Shown: one piece after another, positions 36,329 to 50,399 of the stretch
How positions within the stretch are numbered: the stretch's first letter is position 1
Layout of the letters: every line of letters begins with the position of its first letter
NCBI GenBank assembly: GCA_004154925.1
Contig: QJNS01000121.1
Span: 1-64,000 of the forward strand
From: Monosporascus cannonballus
Taxonomy: Eukaryota > Ascomycota > Sordariomycetes > Xylariales
DNA length: 64,000 nt
Direction: 5' to 3'
Made by a program: the position numbers and the translations under genes
The notes under the pieces: model-generated
The model's database searches: none
The model's input: only the letters and a program-made list of their open reading frames with translations
Told to the model about the DNA's origin: nothing

Positions 36329-39300
36329 GATTACGTTAGATTTTCACGGCGAGAGGTATTTTAGGGTTATTGACCAAGATTTATATTGGCGAAACGTATA
36401 CCTTTTTGCCGATTGGGTACGCAGCGCGTCGAAAATAAAAGCGAAAAAAAGTTATTTCGAAAAAAAGCTGTGGATAATTTTTATACAGAAATATATAAAT
36501 TTAATATATAGCATAACTTAACGATGTAAATAACAAGATTATAAAGATGATTTAAAATATATTGTACTTAAATCAATTCCCCGTTTTCAATTTCACGTGT
36601 TAAAAAGAATTTTTTTAAATATATTAAAATACAATAAATAAATAGTTTAATTAAGAAATACCGCATACTTAAACGATAACGTCAATTTGTGTTTATAAAA
36701 TGACGGAATATACTAAATATTTTATTATGTATTTTAAAAAAAACACTATTTGTAAAAAGTAAGTAATTAATGATTTAATAATGTATTTTTACTCTACTTC
36801 AATTTTAAATTTATTTTATACTTTATTAATACGTAAGTATAATTTAAAATAATTAATACTCTTTTTAATTGAGCTTTTAAATTGTTGATTTAAATTATAT
36901 ATATATTTAAGAACCAAATCGAAAAAGAAATGGTTTTTGAAAACTTAATTTTAGCGGATTTTATAAGCGTAAGTATGGTGTATTTTACGGAAAACTTTAT
37001 TATAGTAAAAGCCGTTTAAGTAATTAATGTGATAACGGATAAAACTTTAACGTAAATTTTTCATTTAATAATAAATATAATAAAAATAAAAAATTTAAGG
37101 TTTATAAAAATAAATACCGACATTTTTGAAAAGATCGGTCGAAAGATTGAAAAGGCCGTGATTATAGTTATTTTAAAAGATAGTATTTTTGATTTAAAAT
37201 ATAAAGGAAATAGTTAAACCGTATAAAAACGGAAGCGGTCAAGTTAAAATTAACAATAAAATATAGTTTAATAGCAACTGCTAAAAATTAATTAATAAAA
37301 GGAAAAAAAGAAATTATATTTTAGTTACAAAATTTATAAAAAAGAAAGGAAATTTGTCGTTTATTTATAATGTTAATACTTTTAATAATGTAGCGAATTT
37401 TTATTACGGTAATTTTCAAATAATTAAAATGTAGTAAATATAAATAAAATGATTAAAATATTTATATATTAATATTAAAATTAGATATTTAAGAAAAACT
37501 ATAGAAAATTAATTTATAATATTATATAAAATTATCGCCATTAAATAATTGAAATAGTCAAGGTATTTAACGTTATTTTTAAAATATAAACGGCAGAAAC
37601 TAATAACGAAATTTTTATAAAGGACGAAATTTACGATATAATATTCGTTAAATTAATTTATTATAAAAACAAATTCGATAAAGTTTTTAGCTATATTTAT
37701 TATTATTTATAAGTAACGTTTAACTATAAAATAAGATTCGCGGTCGCTAATTTCGATATAAATTATATCAATATTTTACCGAATAAATTTTGATTATAAA
37801 ACTTCGTTCTTAATCCGAAAATATTTACGAAAAGAAATATTAAAGTTAGAAAAAATCAAGGTTTAATCGAATTAACGGAAAAGATTCTTTATTTTAAAAA
37901 ATTTAATATTATTTACTGTATATTTAAATTAATCGTATTCGAAATTAAACGATCATAAATTTAATATTATAAGTTTTATCTCTTTTTAAATACCGAACTC
38001 TTTATTAATTATGGCGCTACGGTAATTTATCTAAATACAATAATAACAATCGTACTTTATAAAACCATTGAAATTTTATAAAACTAGTTTATAAACGGAA
38101 ATTTATTAAAAAACGAATTTTAATTGCCATAAAGATGGCTATTTTATTTTATTTAATATTTACTGTATATATTTTAATATCGTGTTTTCTAAATTTAACA
38201 AAAATATTTTTAAAAATAAATATATTTTTATTGCGAAATACGATAACATAGTTAACGTTATTACGTTAACCGATATATTCTAAATAAAGTCGTTTTTAAA
38301 TTATACGTTTAAATTTATGCGGTTAGAAAAGAAATTAAAATTTAATAAAATGGAAAATAATGTTAACGAAAGAATTTTTTTACTATATAAAAATATTTTT
38401 TTAGTTTAATCGGACACTACATTAAATGAGTAAGTTGATAGTATATGGAAATAAAATAAAATTTGAGAAAATATTTTTATCGTTCTCAATAAATTGTTTA
38501 AGTAATTTGTCAAAACTGATTATTATCAATAAAATGCATATATAAAATACCGAATTAATTTTGGCGTAACGTTTTAAAAAAGGTTTAAAAACCACGAAAA
38601 TTTGACGAATAACAATATTGTTTTAATGATAAAAAGAATACGTATTAATTTCGTCGAAATCATAATCAAATCAAATTAAACCGACATTTTCTAATATATT
38701 AAAAATTCAAGACCAGAAATTCCTTACTTAAAGATTTAATAAATTCAAGAACAAATTTTACGTTTTTATTTTTTTATGTTTTATAATATCATGACTAATA
38801 AATAGAATTCGTAAAAGGAAAATTGTTATAAATCTTCCAATGTTAAATAAAACTTTATTTTTCCAAAAGAGATATAAATATACCGTTGTTTTAATTTATT
38901 ATTTGTTGATGTAATTTTGGATTTATATAAAGTATAAAAATAAAACAATCTTTATTTTACTTAAATATTTCGTAATTTTTAAAATGGTTTAAATTAGGTT
39001 TCGAAATAACTTTATATACGTTTAACGTTTTATAGACCGTATTTTCCGACTGGTAAATATTTTTGCTGTTATTTATATAAATAATATAATTATTTCTAGC
39101 AAAATAGTAAAAGATTACGTTAAATATATAAGTATAATTTCGAGAAAAAGTTTAAAAAACGCCTAATTTAACTTTTTCGAAAACGGTCGTAAGATATATA
39201 ATAATTAAATTCTTCGGATTTAAAATAAACGGTTTTGATTTTTTTAATATTAATGACCGTATTTAAACGTTACGTAATTTTTTTCGGATTTTGGAACCTT

Positions 39301-40528
39301 AGAAACGTATATTGGAATCACTTCACTTTGTCGTGCCTTTAATTTTTAATATTAAAAAAATAAATAAAATCTTTGTAAAAAAATTAACTAATTTTAAAAA
39401 AAAAGTCAAGATGATACCTTTTTCTGAAAATCGAGTAATACGAAAAAATGATAAATTTCGAAAAAAGACCGTTAATTTAATCGCAATAAAAGCATTACTG
39501 GTTTTGTAAAAATAGTCTATTAAAATAAATATTTTTTATATATACAAATTAAATGTAATAACTTTTAATTATCAAAAGTAAAACGGATAGGAGTTATACG
39601 TAAATTGAGCTAAATTAATTATATTTTTTCTAAAGCTATTAATTAAGATTAAAATGAAATATGCTATTATAAAATTCGAAATTAAGTATTTTATATTAAC
39701 TGTACGTAATTTCCGAATTTTAATTTAATCGTATATCCGATAGGAAATTATATTAATAAATTATAAGGTCATGAAAAATATTAATATTTAAGTAATTTTA
39801 CGTTTAATAAGTTTTATAAAACTAAATATAAGGTTTATATTAATATTAATTTTTTTCTATGTTTAGTATGTGTCCAATAAAATTAATTCTGTATTTAGCA
39901 GTTTTTCATGTGTTTTTTACAGCGTTGAACCTTATAAATATAAACGAAATTTAATATTTGAAAAATTTAGGTTTTATATTATAATGAAAAACTTTGACTA
40001 TATATTTAAAACGAAAATAAACGTCAGCCAAACCATTAGAATCTATTTTATTAAAGTTACGTTAATAATGCAAAGTTATTTAGAATTATAACGGAATTTA
40101 AAAAGAACGTAAAAACGATTAATTTATGCATTATATCCGATTTACTTTCGAAAATAATTTATTTTCTAATATCAAAATAATACAAAACAGAGAGTTATAT
40201 ATATTACTTTTTATACTAATAGAACTTTCGGTTTGGTGCATTATAGAGAATATTATTTTGGCTTCAAATAAATACTATATAAATTAATATTATTTATAAC
40301 ACCGAAATTGTTAAAAACAAGTAATGAAATATATTAAGTGTTATTTTTCGATTTAAATGAAATATTTCGAATATTATCGTTCGATAAATTAATATTTACA
40401 AGTACTTATTTAATTTCGTTCTATATTTTAATATAAAAATTTATAATTCGTTTCTTCATTCTTTTTATTAAGAAAATCTTATAATATATATTCGGTTTCG
40501 ATAAATTTAATTTGTTATTAACGGTAAT
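36329..40528. other. RIP-degraded retroelement DNA with a protease-like motif
   Basis: Near 38,005-38,045 the plus strand reads FINYGATVIYL, resembling a retroelement protease active site (D-S/C-G-A-T) with Asp changed to Asn, as in gypsy A. Downstream frames are too broken to decide between Ty1/copia and Ty3/gypsy. Bases 39,640-39,980 share a diverged repeat with 61,430-61,790. A patch at 36,340-36,480 has higher GC. No intact gene is present. Confidence 0.4.
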
Positions 40529-40894
40529 TACAATAGCTAAACAGTTTAAGCTATTATTAAATCTAACTCTTACGGGTTTATATTAACAGAAACATTGTAA
40601 AAGTTTAAATAATAATATAATAAACTTATTACATCTCGCAATAATAAAGGTGTTTTACATACTAATATTTTATTGTTAATTATTATTATTTAAATTATAA
40701 CAAGAAATATATTTATATCCTCATATTATTATGTGTTTGATTTCTTTTTATTTAATAACACTGAATTAAATAATACATTTAATTATATTTAATTGATTTT
40801 TACTAAATGTTTATTACGTAATTCGATTTACTTCGGTTTTGTTTTGGTCGTCACGTAATTATTTTCCAAACCCGTACTTAATTAAGTCGTAATA
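40529..40894 (-). repeat. 3' LTR of gypsy element C
   Basis: Reverse orientation. The high end ...AAGTCGTAATA corresponds to the LTR start TGTTACGAC. It is homologous to 46,739-47,128 and to the LTRs of elements A, E and F. Confidence 0.75.
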
Positions 40895-43800
40895 TAATTT
40901 CGTCTTTTTTTAGAATTTTATCTTAGGATTATTTTTTTAGAATCAATATTTTTCCCTTTAAGATATCCGGTCATATTATTAAATGTCGTTGTTAAGATTC
41001 ATTTTTTATCGTTTATCGTTAAAATCTTTTTTCATTTTTAACTAATTTAAATTCGAAATTATGCCGTATGTTTTTAAAAATTTAAACATATAAAATAATA
41101 CAGGATATTTTGAAATGTAACACTTATATAAAACAGAATTGTTTGTATAATAGAACAAATATTCTATTATATTTATTAAAAATATCAGTATCGAAAATTA
41201 ATAATTAAAACGTAAAAAGTGTTTATAGATAAACCTTATTATAAATTTTAAAAACGTTATTAATAAAACATAAAAGAAATTGTTATACATTTAATTCGTT
41301 TTCGTAAATAAAAGGTTTTTTTGTTTTAAAAATATTATAATAATACGAAGAATAATATAATTATAAAAAAGTCCCCAAAATATAAAAATATTAAAAATAA
41401 TAAAAGCAGGTTTTCGCCGAGGTTTTTACTGTTAGGTTTATTTTTCCTTACGATTCGATTAATTGGGTTTTTACGGTTACTTTAAAAACTGTAAATTAAG
41501 ATGTTTTTATTTCTGGTAACCTTGTCGTTATTAACAAAAACTTCGTAATAAGTGTTAAACCTTTATGTAATTTTTACGAATTTTAAATATTTTCGAAATT
41601 TGGATAATTGTGTTATTAAATTAAGTATTAAATAACTTCGTTTTTTATGTCCAAAACTTTTTCAATTTCGTATATAGTTTTATTCTTTTTATATTTATAT
41701 TATTTTATTGCGTATAAATTTAATGATCATTTTTAATTAGTGAAATAAAAAATAGTAAACCTTAAATAAAGTTTAATTTATATTGACATTTTAATAGACA
41801 ATTATTCTTTTAAATACTTTTAATAATATTTTATAAATCGACAGATTTAATAGCGAAACACTTATTAAGTCATTTTACTTAAATATTTTTAAAATGAAAT
41901 AAATGATTTCTTAGAATAAATTTTTCTAATTATAATATTTATTCATTTAATTACGTATAAACATCACTTTATATTCTGGTATACTGATTGGAATTACTTT
42001 AATATTAATAGTTTTTTCGAATACCTTTTTGTAAGTATTTAGTATAAAATCAAAGTCTGTATATATTAATATTGTTTTGATATTTTCCTAATAGTTAATA
42101 TTATAAATTAATCCAGTAATCAACAAGTTCTAACTTATTATGTTGTTGGTAATTAATATAATATTTTAAGTATGTTTTTAACGTTTAATTTAACCGTTCG
42201 GTTTATTTATTAATATAAAGTTTAAATACGTTGAATAATTTATTATTTAACTCGGTTGATATTATAAGGCTTTATTAAGCTTTAAAAGAAAGAGTATTTC
42301 TCTTATTTAAAACAATTTCGTATCATAATTAATATATGTTACAAATGGTTTTAAAAATTATATATAAATTTCTTTAATAATAATATTTTTTTAATTAGGA
42401 AAAATTTAAAAAACTTTTTAAATTGATTAATACTTAAGAAAGTACTATCGTAATATATTTTTGTTGTTAAACTTCAGATTAAAAAACGTAATAATTAACT
42501 TTTAGTAGTTAAATTTAATCGTTTTTTAAACTAATAATAATAGTGATAAATTTTACGTGGTTTATATTGTTATACTTTAATTTTGATATAAATATTATAT
42601 TTATATCGTAATACTTTAATTATTATTTTTATTCCAAAAATTAATAAATATTCTAAAATTAGTTTAGAGTTTAATAAATTCTTAAATAATTATATAATTA
42701 ATACTTATATAAATTGTGTATCAAGTTTATTTAATATTATTTAAACTTTTAGAACATATTCGTTTTTGCAGTTTGTTAGTATATTATCGTTATATTTTCA
42801 GATTTGTTATTATATACCATTTTGGTATAGCCTTTATTATTATAGTTTGATATGGGGTTAAATATATTTTTATACTATTAATAACAATTATATAGTTAAC
42901 TGTAATTAATAGTTTTCGAAATTTGATTATGTATTTAAGCTATGTATTTTACCGTTTTCCGAATTCTTTTCATATATAATAACGAAATTGAAGTTCGCTA
43001 TTTTTTGGGCGTATTGTAATTATCGTCCGGTAACTTTTTTAGTTATAGTAAAACGGGTAAAATTTTAATTATTAGTGCAAATTTTAACTTAAAAGATATT
43101 TTCTTTTAGAAAATGGTTGAATTTTCGAAAAGCTATGATAAAAGCTACAAATTTGTTTTATTTTGAATAACCTAACTAAATTTAGCTTTCTTTTATGCTT
43201 ATACAAAGGGAATATAATAAAATATTTATTTTATTTTATTTATTTCGTTTTCCGATTATTATGTTTAAGGCATAATTTGAAATATCGGTTATTAACTTTT
43301 CGGAACGTATTAAATTATACACAATTACTATTAGTTGTTAATGACCGTATTTTTAATTTTTGAAAACGTTTTTATTTATAAGATTTATTTAAATTTTTTC
43401 AAAAAAATTCATAAAAGATATAATAATGTTGTTAAAATTTTGAATAAATTCTTAATAATAATTAGTAAATTTGAAAAATACCTATAATTGTTTAATTATT
43501 ATTAACGTTTGTTGTTTTGTATTTATAATGATTTTTACATTTATCTTAATATATTTTGGAGTAATTATATCTTCCAGATATTCTACTTTTTTTTTATAGA
43601 ATTAACATTTTTTACATGAATTAATAATGTGGCGTTTTTAAAATTTGAAAAACTTTATAAGTATATTTGATATATATTTTTTAGTTTTCGAATAAATTAG
43701 AATATCGTTAAAAATAGTACCTAAGCAAAATATCGAAATCGCTTGGCAATATATAATTTATTATCTGTTAAAATATAACTTAATATGTTCCTAAATCTTA

Positions 43801-46738
43801 TTAATGTAATTAAATATTTCAATAATTCGTATTCTATTTTCAAAGTTAATTTTTATTTGTAAACTTTTTAAAATCTTAATAAACTTATATTTTTTAACAT
43901 TAAATAATGTAATGTATTAACTTGCGTGAAATCGGGTTATTATTTTATTAATTAAAGATAATAATGTTCGAATTTTGATAAGAATGTGATTTAATCATTT
44001 ATAATTGATTATAAAGCATAATATATTATTTTGTCAAGTATGAAAAATCTGAAGTATTTCACAGAAGATTTCGAAAATCCAAATTATTTTTTATAATCGA
44101 TTTTCTAAGTATTTTTTTAAAAAAACGCGTAATTTATTTTCGGTAAATTATAAATCAGGTTAAACTCTGTAGATAAATTTTTTTTAAGATTATTTTTCAA
44201 TTTTTTTTTATTTTGGTAATATCGTATTAACCTTTTCTTGAAAAACTAAATATATTTACAATACTATAGTAATATATTAATGAAGGTTTTTAATTTTTGG
44301 TAATATTATTTTAGATTATTATTTAGCTATTTAAAATTTGCTCTAATAGTAATAACGATATGTCGTGTTTTCTTTAATATTTCTTCATATTTCCTTTTAG
44401 ATAATAAAGTGTGTATTATATTTTTACATTTATATTTATCGATGTTTCCAATCAAATATCGAAACTGTATTTTTTTAAAAAAAATATTCTGTTTATCGAT
44501 AAAATATACAACGAACTTTATTTAAATAAATAAATCGGTAATTAAAGCCTTATATTAATGTATTTATCTTTTTTTTAAAATTATATCGTAATTTCTAAAT
44601 AAAACGATATCGAAATTAATCGTTTAACATCGCTTTTTGATAAATATTTCGAAATAATTAATTTCCGGTACGGTTTCACCGTTATCGTAGTTAAAGTTTT
44701 AACTTTCGGTATTTGCAGTTACATAAAGCTTTAATTTATATTTTTATAATAAATTAAAAGTATTAATAATGTTTAATATAATATAATTTCCTTTCAAAAA
44801 TCTGTAATTCATTATCGCGGTATAGTTATATGTTTTAATATATATATCTAAAGTAATTAAGTTTTTAACGGTTTTTATCGTTATATTTAAGTTCTTTTTA
44901 GAAATTCCTTTTGATTTTTCTGAGGTTTGTTATTTTGCGGCTTTTTTATAAACTATCTTTTAAAAAACACTTTGTTTTCGAACTTATCGAATTTTGTTTA
45001 TGTTTTTTTCGTATAATATATAAATTGTTATATTTGACGTTTTTATCCGCGTATTCATTTTTTAAGTTATATTTTGTTTTTTACTTCATTTATCATTTCT
45101 TTCTTATTAGGTAAATTGTTTTTAGGTATAGTATGTAGTATTTTATTAATTTGTTTGTCATTTATTATTTTCGTAATAAATCTTTTAACTAAATTGTTAA
45201 AAAGAAAAATGTTTTTCTTTAGGGTTTATAGCAAGTGCTAATTAAAAATGGAAATCCATAATAATTTTTCTTAGTAATTAATATTTCATTATAGTACGTT
45301 AAAGTAATTTTTTAGCGGTTTAATAATTATATCAATTATAAAAATAACAACGAGTGTTTTGCGAATATTTTTTCGGTTAATTTTATAAGGCTATTTGCTT
45401 ATTGATTTCGTTTTATAGGATAATAGTTCGAAAGTATCGATGTTATTTGTTTATTTATTTTGTTATTTTCGATTTAGGTAAAAGTTTTTATTTTTTATAT
45501 ATACGTTCCATTCGTTAATAAATAGAGTTTTTATACGTTATATACGAGATATTTTTGTTATTCAGAATATATAACGTACGTTTTATTATGTCGATCTGGA
45601 ATTCCTAAATAAACGTTTTTTATTTATTTCTAGGATTTTTTTAATTTCTTCTTTAAGGCCTATTATTATTTTTCTAAGGTTTTTTATACCGGCTTTTTGA
45701 TATTTCCTATTTTGCGTTTAGTGTTTTGTTATAATAGCCTTATTTAGTTTTATGCTTGAATTATATCATTAAATTTATTATTATTTTACTATTTAGTTTT
45801 AATATTTTAATACCAGTAATTAGTTATTTTGGTATAGTTTTTCGAGTTTTCTATAAATGTTTAGCAATATCGTATTTTGTCGTAATTGTAATATTTATTT
45901 TGGTTTTTATTTAACCGTTTCGAATTTTATGGGCTTTTGTGCCGTATTATGAAATATAAATAGTATTGCGTTTATTTTTCTTGGTTAGTTTTTTGGTTTC
46001 AGTGCTTTAGAATATATTGTCTTTTTTTACGCGTAGTTCGTATGATTTGGTATTAATTTTGACGGCTTCAGTAATATATTAATATAAAATTTTATGTTTT
46101 AAAACTCTAAAGCTTTTATTTTTAAGCTTATATTTTTCGATTTTAAAAATATATCGCTATAAATATTTCCGTTATTGTTGTTTTATTTTATTTTTATTAG
46201 AAAGTTTTTTAAAATTTTTACCTATTTTAAAATTAAATATTTTTAACGTAATTAGAAAATCTGTTATATAACCGCACGTTTTTTGTCAGCATTCTCGAAA
46301 TTAGCCTTTATTTTATCCTTAAAATTAACATAATCGTAAAAAGGTTTTCGAATAAACGTTTTTTTAGTTAGCTTTTACTTATTTCAAGCAGTTTCTTATA
46401 ATAGGTTCGTATTAATTAAAAACGTTTTCCGTTAGAAAAATTATTATAACTAAATTTTTACTGACGGAATCTTCGAATGCTTGAAATTTTTAAAAAAAAT
46501 TTGTTTAAAAATTAGGTATATGTTTCTATTCTAATATTAGGGTTTTTAATTTTAAGCTTTAGTATATATACTTGTATTAAATTTAACGTGAATTATTGCA
46601 TTTAAACTTTTAATTTCTTGATTTTATATCGGAATTACGTTTTGGTTAAAAAAAGTAAATTCGTATTCGTTAATTGACATAAGAATTAAAAATATTCTAT
46701 AAAGTTTAACGCGCATTTTTAGCCAAAAGTCTATAAGA
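40895..46738 (-). pseudogene. gag-pol remnant of gypsy element C
   Basis: Read on the minus strand. Gag lies toward 46,700 and integrase toward 41,000. RNase H homology to A is clear at 42,960-43,260. Near 43,689-43,709 the RT active-site region reads N-D-I-L-I-Y-S, where D-D is expected. Every frame is closed by RIP-type stops. Confidence 0.65.
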
Positions 46739-47128
46739 TATAATAATTAAACGCTTTAATTAATTGTTAAATTTAAATCGTACGAATTTATATTAAGAGA
46801 ATTATCGTAAAAATATAAGTTTTAATATAATAAACTTATTATATTTCTTGATACTAAAAGTATTCTAAATTACGATATTTTATAGTAAATTATTATTTTT
46901 GAAATTATGGAAATAAATATATTTATATATTATTATTGTTACCTATTTAGTTTTATTGTTTAGTAATACTTAACTAAGCAAGATGTGAAATCGTACTTCG
47001 TTAAATAGTTACTTAATTATACTTAGTTGATTTTTATTTAATAATTATTACGTAATTCGACCTACTTAGATCCTGTTTTGGTCGCAGCGCAATCGTTTCC
47101 GAGACCCGTGCCTGGTTAAGTTATAAGA
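46739..47128 (-). repeat. 5' LTR of gypsy element C
   Basis: Reverse orientation. The outer part (GTCGCAGCGCAATCG, GAGACCCGTGCCTGG) is less mutated than the same part of the partner LTR. Confidence 0.75.
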
Positions 47129-47872
47129 ATAATTTGCAATTTTTTTTACAAACAATTTCAATACTTAGTTATATTAAATAGAATGTTTAAAATTCAGCAA
47201 ATATTTTTTTAAACTTATTATTCTTGTTGCCAGTTAAATTATAGCGGTTAAAATAATTTCAACTAAAACCCTAAAATTCATATTTAATTGTTCGTAGGTA
47301 TTTTAAATATAATTCGGTACGAAATTAATTGTTTTTATAAACCATTACTTTTAATTAACTAAATAAAGCGAGAATTATATTTAAAATATAATAATAACTG
47401 TAAAATATTACACCATAGTTTAAATATAATTTAAAATAAATTATTTCGATTATAACCGTTTGTCATTTAAACAAATTAATATTCGAATTTACATTTTAAT
47501 TAGTAGTTAAAGTATTTAAAGTATTTTACGATTTCGAAACGATAAAAATTTTATAGTAACGTAAAACGAAAAAAATAATCGATTTCTTAATAGTAAATTC
47601 AAAAATTAAGTATAATTTTAAATATAATTTGTTTTGATTTGGCGTAATTAATAAAATATCTTTTCGTTTTTATTTCTTATTTTCCCGGGAAACCTTTTTG
47701 TAACTGGTTGATGTAAAAAGTTGGCTTCTTTACGATTATTAAAAAATAAGTAATTTGGTATACGAATTTAATTTTGTATAATATTAATAAATTTGCAGAA
47801 TAGTTTTGGTTACGTATTTGTTTCTTATTATAAAAAATAATAAATATATGGTCTAAACAAAAATTTATATTT
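47129..47872. other. Short AT-rich spacer between gypsy elements C and B
   Basis: RIP-degraded DNA between the end of element C and the low LTR of element B. No gene or domain is recognised. It may belong to the element into which both inserted. Confidence 0.5.
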
Positions 47873-48060
47873 TATAAAAGGTTTCACCTAAGCGGTTTGT
47901 AATCAGTTGCTAATAAGAGTTTATTTTGTAGCTAAATAGAAAAGAAAAAGAAAATAAAAATAAAATTATATATGTTTGCATATAAGGCGTTATGCTAATG
48001 TTGCTTAATACCGGCGTTTGTCCGGTGTTCCATAATAAGGTTTTATATAGCCTTATTATA
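47873..48060 (-). repeat. 3' LTR of gypsy element B
   Basis: It shares ATAAGGCGTTA, ACCGGCGTTTGTCCGG and TTTATATAGCCTTAT with the partner LTR at 55,876-56,057. Differences are mostly transitions. Confidence 0.9.
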
Positions 48061-48979
48061 TTACCCCCTATTTTTTCCAAAAGGGGTTAGCTTATCGTAG
48101 AATTAATAATTGCATTAATATTTAATTTTAAATTAATCCGAAATTCGGAAATTTAACAATTTTTAAATTAAGTTTAATTTAAGTAGTTAATTATAGGTTA
48201 ATTGTACGTTAAATAGGCTTATATATAAAAACGTACTTAAGTTTTTACTTATTTTAATTTTTTATAATAATAATTTAATTCGGTAAGTTAATTTTTATTA
48301 ATATTTATAATATCATTTTTCTACGTTATTTCACAGCGGTTTAAAAGCTAATTAATACGTTATAACGCTGCGAAAATACCTTACAAAAATATGTTTTTAC
48401 GTTTTTAGACCCTTTTAGTAAATCGGAATCTGCCAAAGTTTTCGTATATTATGTATTTGCGTTATTCTGGACGAATATTCCGTTCGTATTCGCAATATGC
48501 CTTCCTTTACCTATATAATTTATTTTGCCGAAAACTCGGACGCGTTTTATTTAAATTAACGAAATATTTAATTTATTTATACGTTAGTTATTTAATATTC
48601 CTAAAATGTTTATTATTATGGGTAAAAAAACGGTCCATTATTAGGTTTAGGTTAATTATAATTATAAATATTTTCAAATAAGTACTTTTTTATTTTTATT
48701 AATATATTTTTTAATATAGTTTTTACGTAATTCGCAAATATTTCCGAATTTCGTTAAATAATTAACGCATTTTACGAAATTGCTTTTAATTACAATTATT
48801 AAAACCTTAATAAATTCGTTTTTTTACATTTTTTACATTAGATTTTTGCCGTTAATCTTTATTTAACGGTTATCCGTACCTAGGAAAAAATGGGTATTAA
48901 AGCTTTACGTTTACGTTTTAAATTTTCGTGCGTCGTTCGTGCCGAAATAAATTTACGCCTTTAATTCCTGGCTTATACG

Positions 48980-50358
48980 TTATTTATATATATATTAATG
49001 CGTTAATAAAATTCGTTTACCCCACCTAATCCACTTCGCTTTTAAATAAATCATATAACTTTATTTATAAATATCTTTACTAATTTAAAGTTAATATATA
49101 AGTGTTATATATTATTATAAGGCTTTAAATCCGGTGATTAATATTTTATATATTATTTATAGGCCCAGCGTACGGCTTTTAATCTTTTAGAAAATAACTT
49201 AATAAGTTTAGTTATAAGGCGGAAATCGATTTAGAATTATGCGTTTCGAATTATTTTAAGTATATGTTAGCAATTTTGTTTATTATTAAATAAATAACCG
49301 AATTCGGATTTAATTTCGTAAATTTTATTTTTTAAAACATATTAAATATATTCGATTAAGTTTAAATTAAACAAATACGGAAATTAACCGAATACTTAAA
49401 TTTTATAATTTTTAAAAAATTCCTTAACGGTATTACCTTTATATATTAAAACATTATTTTGCAAAAAAAATTTTTAATTTTATATAACGGAATTAATTTG
49501 TTTAAAAAAATTTTAGAATATTGCCGGGAAATTATTTTGCCGTTAAACGAATCCAGGTTTTTTTATAAAAAATAATAAAAAAAACCGTTTTCGCCGTTAT
49601 ATTATTATTTTATTTTTTAAACCATAATAAATACCTGTGTTTTCCTATAATTTTAAAAATTAATAAAGGTTTTCCGATAACGTTTTAACATATATTAAAA
49701 AACTTATTACTTAGGATATCTGGAAACGGTTTATATTATATATTTATTAAAAAATAAAGGTAATAAAACTTTGTATATATTATTTTATTTAAAAATTTTT
49801 ATAATAAGATTTAATTTTTTGTAAACGTTATTAACGTTAAGCTTAACCCTTTTCGTTACGCATTATTTTCTTATCGCAAACGTACGGAAAAAACGCTTTA
49901 TTATTATACGGCTTAAATTCGAAATCGTTTTCTTTTAGAATTCGCAATACGTATCCCGGGGGTACCGATAATTTAATTAGTACAAATATAAGCCCAGACG
50001 ATTTTCGACAACGCGCGGCCGTCTTAGGCGAAGCAAATTATATACCGTTTTAAAGTTTTAAAATGGTATAATTACTTTACGACCTTTTACCGGTCGGTAT
50101 TTACCGTTACGGCCACCCGGCTCTGGGTTGTACCCGCAGTAATAGCGCTAAGTATAAAGGTACGAACTTCCGGAAAGAACTCCTGGTAAGGCTGGCGATT
50201 AACGGTTAAAATATAACCAATCTCGTTCAAATCCATGTTATAATTACAGAATTATTAAAAAGTGTACGAATAAGCGTCGGGAAATATGGTGGGATTAAAG
50301 GTGGAAAAGTGGAAAAGGTAAACGAATTTTATTGGCGCATTAGTGTAAGTTAGGTTAC
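48980..50358 (-). mobile_element. Tc1/mariner-type transposon nested in gypsy element B
   Basis: Inverted repeats: the left arm contains TAATGCGTTAATAAAATTCG and the right arm, reversed, TAATGCGCCAATAAAATTCG; both run on into GTTTACC. Outer ends are fixed only to within about 10 bases. The enclosed minus-strand transposase is of the Tc1 type. Length ~1.38 kb, normal for the superfamily. Confidence 0.75.
49138..50236 (-). pseudogene. Tc1-like transposase, RIP-inactivated
   Basis: Starts at the ATG at 50,236. The first ~50 codons are open and hold a helix-turn-helix region (FILSAITAGTTQSRVAVTVN). Near 49,300-49,460 the frame reads FLQNNV...IYKGNTVKEFFKN, then FPYLFNLNLIEYI, matching the Q-D-N-A and P-Y-S-P-D-L-N-P-I-E-H-I-W blocks that carry the last two catalytic acids of Tc1/IS630 transposases. 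Here the Asp of the first block is Asn, and the late blocks contain stops. The C-terminal S-K-R-L-K-A-V-R is typical. The span is not a multiple of three, so at least one indel is present. Confidence 0.8.
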
Positions 50359-50399
50359 CGGTTTTGTTAATTTTTCTGTCCTGCATAATAAAAAACGTA

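Larger units (their letters stand above)
40529..47128 (-). mobile_element. Gypsy element C: complete A-family Ty3/gypsy retrotransposon
   Basis: LTRs at about 40,529-40,894 and 46,739-47,128, in inverse orientation to element A and homologous to its LTR. Internal sequence read on the minus strand follows A; for example 42,960-43,260 is the reverse complement of A's RNase H region 18,720-18,950. Candidate target duplication GTAAT (40,524-40,528) and ATAAT (47,129-47,133), one transition apart. Length ~6.6 kb, similar to A. Confidence 0.8.

Noticed and set aside
39312..45114. Several AT-rich open frames of 65-73 codons (e.g. 39,312-39,509; 43,163-43,363; 44,911-45,114)
   Set aside because: Phe/Leu/Ile/Lys/Tyr-only composition and position antisense to or between retroelement domains indicate chance frames.
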